A stretch of 64,000 nt of DNA, taken from Mnemiopsis leidyi (Eukaryota > Ctenophora > Tentaculata > Lobata > Bolinopsidae). The notes under the pieces are model-generated. The model was given only the letters and a program-made list of their open reading frames with translations. It was not told where the DNA came from and made no database searches. Every line of letters starts with the position of its first letter. The first letter of the stretch is position 1. The translations under genes and the position numbers were made by a program. The stretch spans positions 1-64,000 of the forward strand of contig JH153840.1 in NCBI GenBank assembly GCA_000226015.1, in the 5' to 3' direction. This document shows, piece after piece, positions 57,641 to 64,000 of the stretch.

Positions 57641-58266
57641 ATAACTTGCGTCTGCTGCCATTCAGACTTCATTGCTGGCGGTTACGAGACGGGTGTTGAT
57701 AACGGATAAGACATAAACGAAACTGAAACAAATTATAATCATGCGATTCTCCCATCGCTGCAGTTATTATACTACAATCGTCATATAGCAATATTTACAA
57801 AGCAATGAAGATGCATTCACGGAATGTCTAGTGTACAAAAAAGAAGACTACAAAACACGTGAGACCCCAGACTTAAGAAGTCAAAATTTGCCCGGTTATA
57901 AGGTCAAAGGAACTGTAAAATTACCAACAAGGACTGAAGACTTGTGAGTCAGAGATGACTTATAACATTAACATAAGTACTACCCTTACCGAAATTTAGA
58001 TCTTATAAAAGTGCTTTTTAACTGCCATGTTTAACTCTTATCCGTTATACCCCGAAATTTGATGGGTACCATGATGGAGCGGTCATTTCGGGGCTTCTCC
58101 TCGATGTTCTGTGTAAATCACTACTTATAATTTGTCGTCCCTTGAAGGTTTTGTGACAGGAATATTCGGCAGAAACGCAAAAAATACGATTTGAAAGTAT
58201 GTCCGTTGACACTTGTTAGGATCTCTAGTTAGCCATGTGGGAGTCAGACAAATGATTCATTTCAAA

Positions 58267-58440
58267 GGAGGCCAGATATAGTGATTCCCACCCTCGTACT
58301 TAGAAGCAGTACTATAGAACTATAGAAGTATAGAGAACGGTATCCCTATTTCCTCCAGATATAGTGATTCCTATGCAGTATGACTATATAGTACTATAGA
58401 AGTATAGAGAACGGTATCCCTATTTCCTCCCGATGTTCCA
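58267..58440. repeat. Tandem duplication of about 88 bp
   Basis: Two copies start with CCAGATATAGTGATTCC and end with GAACGGTATCCCTATTTCCT. The middle has drifted around a TACTATAGAAGTATAG core. Confidence 0.8.
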
Positions 58441-58547
58441 TTGTTCCACAAATTATCGTTAGAATTTTAAACCTCAATTGTCAAAATAAGTTGGTCTTGC
58501 ATTCGTTCAAGGAAGTCGAATACTCTCACAGCTCCGGCCCACTTTAC

Positions 58548-58612
58548 CTCCGAAAACAGGAAGCATAGGAGTGCAGTACTACTGGTAAGCTGCACAAAAG
58601 TTTTTACTAGTA
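58548..58612 (-). CDS. Weak candidate exon
   Basis: On the minus strand a good acceptor (TTTTTTTTCACAG) and donor (GGAG|GTAAAG) bracket 65 bases open in one frame (LVKTFVQLTSSTALLCFLFS). No partner exon is found, and the composition is not distinctive. Confidence 0.15.
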
Positions 58613-59112
58613 CTGTGAAAAAAAGCCCTCCAACTTCCAAAATCGTATCCAAATTGAAAACAACACGAAAGTAATCATTCCTTACCTCCACTGTGCATCA
58701 GTATGCCACAGAAGCGGTTTCTTTTTGCGTTGTTATACGAAGAAATTGATTAATTAACGTTTTGCAGGAGTCAGACTGTCTTACTTAGCTTGATTCGATT
58801 ATCGATTGATCCTACAGACTACCTCATTCTAATTAAAGTTAACTACTTAATTTAAGAATTTAGTGCGCACTATACTTAACCAGATTTCTTGCGTCTGTCC
58901 GTGTGAGTCAATGACGTTAATTCGTAAAACAAATGCTGTTGTTTGCAATGTTTAGTAGAGTTAAGTATTTATTGAATGAGATTAAGGAGGGATGGTTTTT
59001 ATGACATATTCCAAATAAATCTTGTAAGACATCAAAATGGTTTCGATTGAGTTATCAAACAACAATTAAAATCACTCGTCAGTCAAAAACAAACGGTCAA
59101 TTAATGGAAGTC

Positions 59113-59290
59113 AGATATCTAGGAAGGACTCGGAAATTTTTAAATTTAAAATTTGATTTACCTTAAATGTCTGTTCAAGTTGATCTCATGCAAATGTGAG
59201 ACTGTGAGAGCATCAATAACTTAAGAAGGATTTATCAGAAAATGAGGTTTGAAAATTTGAAAATTTGCGAATCCTCCCGAGAATTCCGAC
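59113..59290. mobile_element. Possible MITE, copy B
   Basis: The ends GGAAGGACTCGGAAATTTTT and, inverted, GGGAGGATTCGCAAATTTTC resemble the ends of the element at 1008-1240. The interior is short and shares little with copy A. Confidence 0.35.
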
Positions 59291-60300
59291 GTCCATACTG
59301 TACAGTAAAACTTTCATTAAAAACTCGGTGCTTTCCGACTTATTTCATTAAAAAATGTACAGCGATCGTTTTGTATCACAGCAAGAAAGGCAATGAGAAA
59401 GGATAAAACATAAATTATGAGCATATGTAATATTTATTTAAGTAGCCGAGCTGTAAAATTCCATAGTATCTGCTTACCAAGTACGAAGCACCCGGTGAAT
59501 CGTGGCTCTGCACTGGTTTGGTGGACTCGAAATACGTAATTTATTCCAGACTCAGAAACGACATCGAACACTTTTTCCCCGTGATCTAATAATCATACGT
59601 TCCCAATTCTGCTGTCTATCGTCACCTTCAAGGAAACGTTTTGCTTATTAGCTTGATCTATCTCTGAAAGTTACTTAGTTTTACAAGCTATTTGGGCGCT
59701 CAATGTTTAAATTTAAACATCGATGTGGTCACGTTTTTATTAAGTATGTGATCATTAATGTAATTTCATACATTTAAAGATTAAAGTAGATATTTTTCTG
59801 ACCCACTGCAACACGTTTATTCAATAAACTTCATCGCAGCGTATTTAAGCTGTTAAGCAAAGTATTTAATTTAAATCGTCCAAATTAAGTTTCGCAAAAG
59901 ATGAAGTCACACTTTTTTCTTTGATCTTTAAAATACCTAAAAACTAAAACTATATATTATCGCTGTATAACCTGATCCACGCTACCATATCGATGTCGCA
60001 ACATCCGCATTTAGATTTGCAACTTTCAAATTTTACTGCAGGTCACACGTACCCCATCTCATGGGATGCCGATAGCTGCAGAAACGCTACTGTTATCGAA
60101 TTGCTCATTATTTCGCTCGCTGACACAGCCGAGATACGGTTGGTTGCGGCCGGGAATTCTCTTTAAGGATGTAGTGCTCCGTGCCATGGTGAGCTGGTTA
60201 GTCATGTAGAAACTGATGCTCCAGTCTGTACTCTGTGTGAGGGAAATGGGAATTGATATCTGTCTGAATCAGTCAAAATAATCTTTTGATTAGTAATTTT

Positions 60301-60403
60301 GGACAGTTACACTTTCATTGTGTCGTTCGCGGAGGCAATGAAACGAGCTAAAATAATTGTAGAAATATTTTCTTCATCCTCAGCTACATAGACATTGTCA
60401 CTC
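60301..60403 (+). repeat. Dispersed direct repeat, copy 2
   Basis: Near-identical to 56507-56608 and 3.8 kb downstream; the similarity stops abruptly after GACATTGTCACT. Confidence 0.8.
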
Positions 60404-61026
60404 AAATTTTCTGTATAACAGTAGTGTTGAAAGTATTAAAGTATTAGTAATTTTCACAATGTATTTGAACTTTTAACAGTTAACGTTTTATGGAGCTAGC
60501 TTAATAAAGTAATAAGGAGTCTTAGAATCAATCAAGTTTTACGTTTGAATCTCCCGTTCCAAAGTTATAACTATCGGGCGCAATTTTTGTTCATATTTTA
60601 GTTAAGTGAGTATAAGTATAAGAAATAGGAATTTAGGTGATATGAAGATTTAATTGACCTCAGGTAAATATCGACCAACCCGGAATTAAACACTAATCAT
60701 GTCAATAAACTTTAACAATGTAGAAAATTTCCTGAACAATAAATTTTCAATTCGTTCGTCCAGTGCCAAACTAGATGCCACTTCAAAAGATCTCTAAATT
60801 AACATTAGATCATTTAAATTGAACCATGGTGACTCACCTGTTAAATGCTATTCTCGTTCTACTGCGGTGAATTTGCCTGAAGTCGAAAAAAACAAATACC
60901 GTGCGGTAACCTGAACCAAGAGCATAGATGTACTATTTGTTTAGGGACTCCGGCTGCGAGTAAATTACATTGGATAATGTGTGGTTCGGCAAGGTTTTTG
61001 GTATTTGGAAGACAAGAAATAGAAAT

Positions 61027-61070
61027 ACACATATATGTGTATATATATGTATATATAATATGTGTATAGC
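61027..61070. repeat. AT/GT microsatellite
   Basis: Alternating TATATG/TGTATA units of about 40 bases. Confidence 0.85.
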
Positions 61071-63539
61071 AAGGGCTCTGAACATTTTCTGTTTGGTATC
61101 TTAAACGTGTTGCATAATTATAATATAAACGAAAGGTCAGCCTAATGGAGGCTCAGAAAAGACTAAGAAAATTAACGGAATACTTTGGAAGGCGTCGCAA
61201 TTTTTTCGGCTAGAACTTTGACTGACGCTCGAACTAAAAACAGCACCATATACTGCAAAACTTTCCGGGTTTTAACTAGTAGTAGTACCATCGAAAAGTT
61301 AAAGTCAGATTCTAAGGTTTCATTGATCGTGGGGAAGAGTCTCACATTTGGTTTGATTTGAGACACCTTGCAAAATTAGCTTATGTGTGTATAATGTGCA
61401 ACTTTTTTAGACACCTCCTTAATCAAGAATCAAAAAAATTGATTCTTCCTAAATTAGTATATTATTTTACATCTTATTTAGTAATAGTACTTGCACATAT
61501 CCTTAGACGATTTTTTAAGTTTTTTCTGATCGACGGTGCCGAAGGAAAAGCCTTGAAATCGAACTTTTATTGTTTGAAACAAACAGATCCCATTCCTGGC
61601 CTGGCCCTAAGATTGAACGCTGTTTCGAAATAAGTAGGTAAATGATAAAGTTTAACTTTAACATATTCTTGGTCGGCTGAACACAATGAAGAGGTTGAAC
61701 TTCATCAGTTTTCGCAGCAGAATGCAACAAAATGCACATTTGAGAATTGTGAACTAAACTTTTCACTTCCGATGTCCAAGAACGGAGAATTTCTGTACCC
61801 AAATAGTTGTTAAAAAATTAAATGAGTCGGTGGTCATAGATCAAAATCTGTACATCATGAAATACCAGCCATTACGTGTAATTCAAACTTGTTATTAATT
61901 CATCTAGTAATTTGGGTTAAATGCTAACTCAGTAGACAGTAACCCTTAATCTAGGCTATGCCTTGATAATACAATACTTTCTCATCGAAGCAAGCGAGGT
62001 GACCGTTTATTGAGACACCAAGTTGTAAACAATGTTCATAAGTAACTGGGCTACTTTGGAAGGAGTAAAACAAAGCTACTGCACCTCTTCAAATTCCCGT
62101 TATTATGTGGAATTTGAAATTTTTATTCATTTATTCTTATCTAGTGCTTACTCAGTAACTTGTCCTGCTATGCCTTGATTAAATCAAGCGAGGGGACCGT
62201 AAGGCAAGTTACACTTGGGTATAACCTAAGTTTTCTAAAACGAAGTTCAGTTATAAACCTTGTACCCTGTGGGGTCGTTCCTTTCTTGTTGTGTTAAAAA
62301 ATTCTTTGTCACTTCTGATGACTCTCAACCCGTTTTATGAATTTTAAGTATAATGCTGCACATGTGCCTATATTTAAGTAACAATTTCTGAGGCCGTAGA
62401 TTTCTTAAAATTGGCCACAAAACTTTGTCATTCCTGCTTAAGGAACTATCTGTAAAACACATACAGTTGTATACACACATAGCTTTTGTATCATGCGTCA
62501 AAGTCTGGTGATGCAACACATGATGATGAAACACCTTATCATTTGACTGAAATTTACAATGATCAGCCCTCCCCCATAAACCAGAGCTAAATATGTCATC
62601 GAGCACGTTTTTCATGAGCCCTTAATTTTAGTTTTGTCGAATTAGCGCGAAACATTTGCCTAGTTTAGTGGACATTTCTCAAAATAGGAGGTATCACAGA
62701 TTGAGGAATTTTAATTAGCTTTTGAGTTAATATTTAAAAATTTTATTCATCATGGTAGTATTTAATAAAGATGAGTAAAATGAATAATATTTCATTTCAA
62801 ATCTATATCAAAGAGTGAAAGATGACTGCACGTGGTCCCATTTGTTTTAGAGCTGGAGGGCGCTTGTTCCGAGTAATAATTTTACTGTAATTATTGATCC
62901 TTCGTTTTTTATTAAAAAAGTTCCAATGACCAGACAGTCACCTAAATAGCGGCTGATTTGGGTGCTTTTCCTGGCCCCTATATTCCTAAACTAGTATAAA
63001 TTCAACGCTATATAATCTTATGTTATAAGTATTGGCTATTGAGCTGCCCCTTAATTGTTGAGACCGCACGAGTTTAGTGAGCAAGGTGCCAAAATATGGC
63101 GGGACAAATATTGCGTTAAGTATGGGGAAACTTCTGTTTTTCTCTGCCGATGATGGCTCACGACCTACTATAATAAAACGTACAAGATTGGGATGGCTTG
63201 ACAACCTGGTTGTGGTCGTTGACTGAACTTGTTATTTATGTCATGGTTGCCACCAGACCCCCCTGCTCCCATCGTTGAAAGAACGATTGCAATTTCTCCC
63301 TAAAGTGTTGACACTCATCTGGTACTTTTCCGCGGCCCAGGAGCTGCGGTTATATTAACGAGTAACGACCTCCCCTAATAATGGCCATCTTGTGATTAAA
63401 GCCTGATAGTCACGGGCTAGGGCACACCTGGCACGTCCGCCAGCTCTTTATAGGAGGTGGGTCCCGCAAAATCTTTAGTTTAGAGCGTTTTTACTGTCCT
63501 TCAGCTTTCAAAAAGGTCCAACATCTTCCAGAATTCCAG

Positions 63540-64000
63540 ATGGCTCGAGTTTTTATGACTTCCCTGATCGGGTTTATCTTGACTTTTTCGACGACGTTCG
63601 CATTTCGATGTCAGGAAGAAAAACATCTCGACGTAAAGACGAACAAGACGGAGTTACAAATAAGACCACAGAAGAGCTTGGATGGGAAATTCCTCTGGGT
63701 GACGAACATGAACATTTTCCTCTTTGGCAACATCGAACAACAACACAACGCTAAATTCCAGGCGGGTTTCTATGACGACGAAACAGGAGCGCTGATCTAC
63801 AAAGTTATTATCAGTTGCGAAGGTGGTGGAACATGGAAGACAGTCTTCGACAAGAACGGGAACGGAAAATTCAAGAAATGGAAGTCTGGAAAGTTAGAGG
63901 GAGGCTGCAGAATGGGAGAGTTTGATCTGATCGCCAAGATAGGATGCCCGGAGAGCCATGAGTTCGCGGACCTGGATCTCTCGTGTGCTAAAATGGCATA
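63540..64000 (+). CDS. Secreted protein, 5' part, running off the window
   Basis: ATG at 63540 opens a frame with no stop through the last base (153 codons plus two). Residues 1-21 form a signal peptide (hydrophobic FMTSLIGFILTF, probable cleavage after TFA). The mature part starts FRCQEEKHLDVK. It shows five cysteines (residue 24, then in ISCEGGG, EGGCRMG, IGCPES and LSCAKM), alternating hydrophobic stretches (KFLWVTNMNIFLFGNI, ALIYKVIIS) and many lysines and glycines. Codon use is more GC-rich than the surrounding desert, supporting real coding. I do not recognise the family; a disulfide-bonded beta-rich extracellular domain is likely. It may continue in the same exon or splice beyond the window. 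Confidence 0.8.
   Translation, partial: MARVFMTSLIGFILTFSTTFAFRCQEEKHLDVKTNKTELQIRPQKSLDGKFLWVTNMNIFLFGNIEQQHNAKFQAGFYDDETGALIYKVIISCEGGGTWKTVFDKNGNGKFKKWKSGKLEGGCRMGEFDLIAKIGCPESHEFADLDLSCAKMA

Larger units (their letters stand above)
47010..63539. other. Gene-poor 16.5 kb region
   Basis: No gene can be supported here. The open frames are short, lack splice context, and have AT-driven composition. The longest is 125 codons at 51298-51675 (+). What is visible: small repeats (47410, 52030, 58267), a hAT-type MITE (55554-56103), a large satellite (56870-57640), a 103-bp direct repeat pair (56507, 60301), possible MITE copy B (59113-59290), an AT microsatellite (61027-61070), and a weak candidate exon (58548-58612). 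Confidence 0.5.

Noticed and set aside
1-64000. CRISPR arrays, operons or other prokaryotic systems
   Set aside because: Tandem repeats here have no regular unique spacers, and gene structure is clearly eukaryotic.

Overview
This is a window of animal (metazoan) nuclear DNA. It is AT-rich. Its genes have GT-AG introns of about 0.2 to 6 kb, there is one eukaryotic tRNA-Gly gene, and the gene families found (XK-type scramblase, selenoprotein P N-domain, Dbl-family RhoGEF) are animal ones. Many minisatellites and short terminal-inverted-repeat elements lie between and inside the genes. An invertebrate is most likely. The sequence alone does not let me choose a phylum.

Layout: (1) 58-846 (-) is a truncated, inverted, near-identical copy of the first quarter of the next gene. 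(2) 2803-6060 (+) is an intronless 1085-residue ORF: an N-terminal ARM/HEAT-like helical region, a multi-span membrane region resembling XK-related (XKR) scramblases, and a long C-terminal tail. (3) 6815-8517 (+) is a two-exon secreted protein with two selenoprotein-P-like thioredoxin-fold domains, the first with a CGTC motif and no selenocysteine codon. (4) 9934 to about 20307, possibly 23411 (-), is a multi-exon Dbl-family RhoGEF with DH and PH domains, closest to PLEKHG5. I derived each exon from splice sites and phase. (5) 30344-47004 (-) is a nine-exon chain whose phases agree at every junction. It encodes a roughly 300-residue serine-rich basic/acidic protein I do not recognise. (6) 40201-40272 (-) is tRNA-Gly(TCC), inside an intron of gene 5. 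(7) 63540-64000 (+) is the start of a secreted cysteine-containing protein that runs off the window.

The rest is introns and a 16 kb gene-poor stretch (47-63.5 kb) with satellites, a hAT-type MITE at 55554-56103 and several hairpin elements. A decayed pogo/Tigger-type transposon lies at 29098-29649.

The most unusual observation is inside the RhoGEF gene. A 48-bp tandem repeat at 15483-15626 copies a splice donor, nine exon bases and a good acceptor three times, so it reads as three in-frame 9-nt microexons (RKN) beside exon 15696-15802. A second copied exon edge lies 170 bp from another exon of the same gene. A minisatellite at 30573-31180 carries about 21 copies of an RFX X-box-like motif. 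The genes are not obviously one pathway; the two long minus-strand genes could be one locus or two neighbours.
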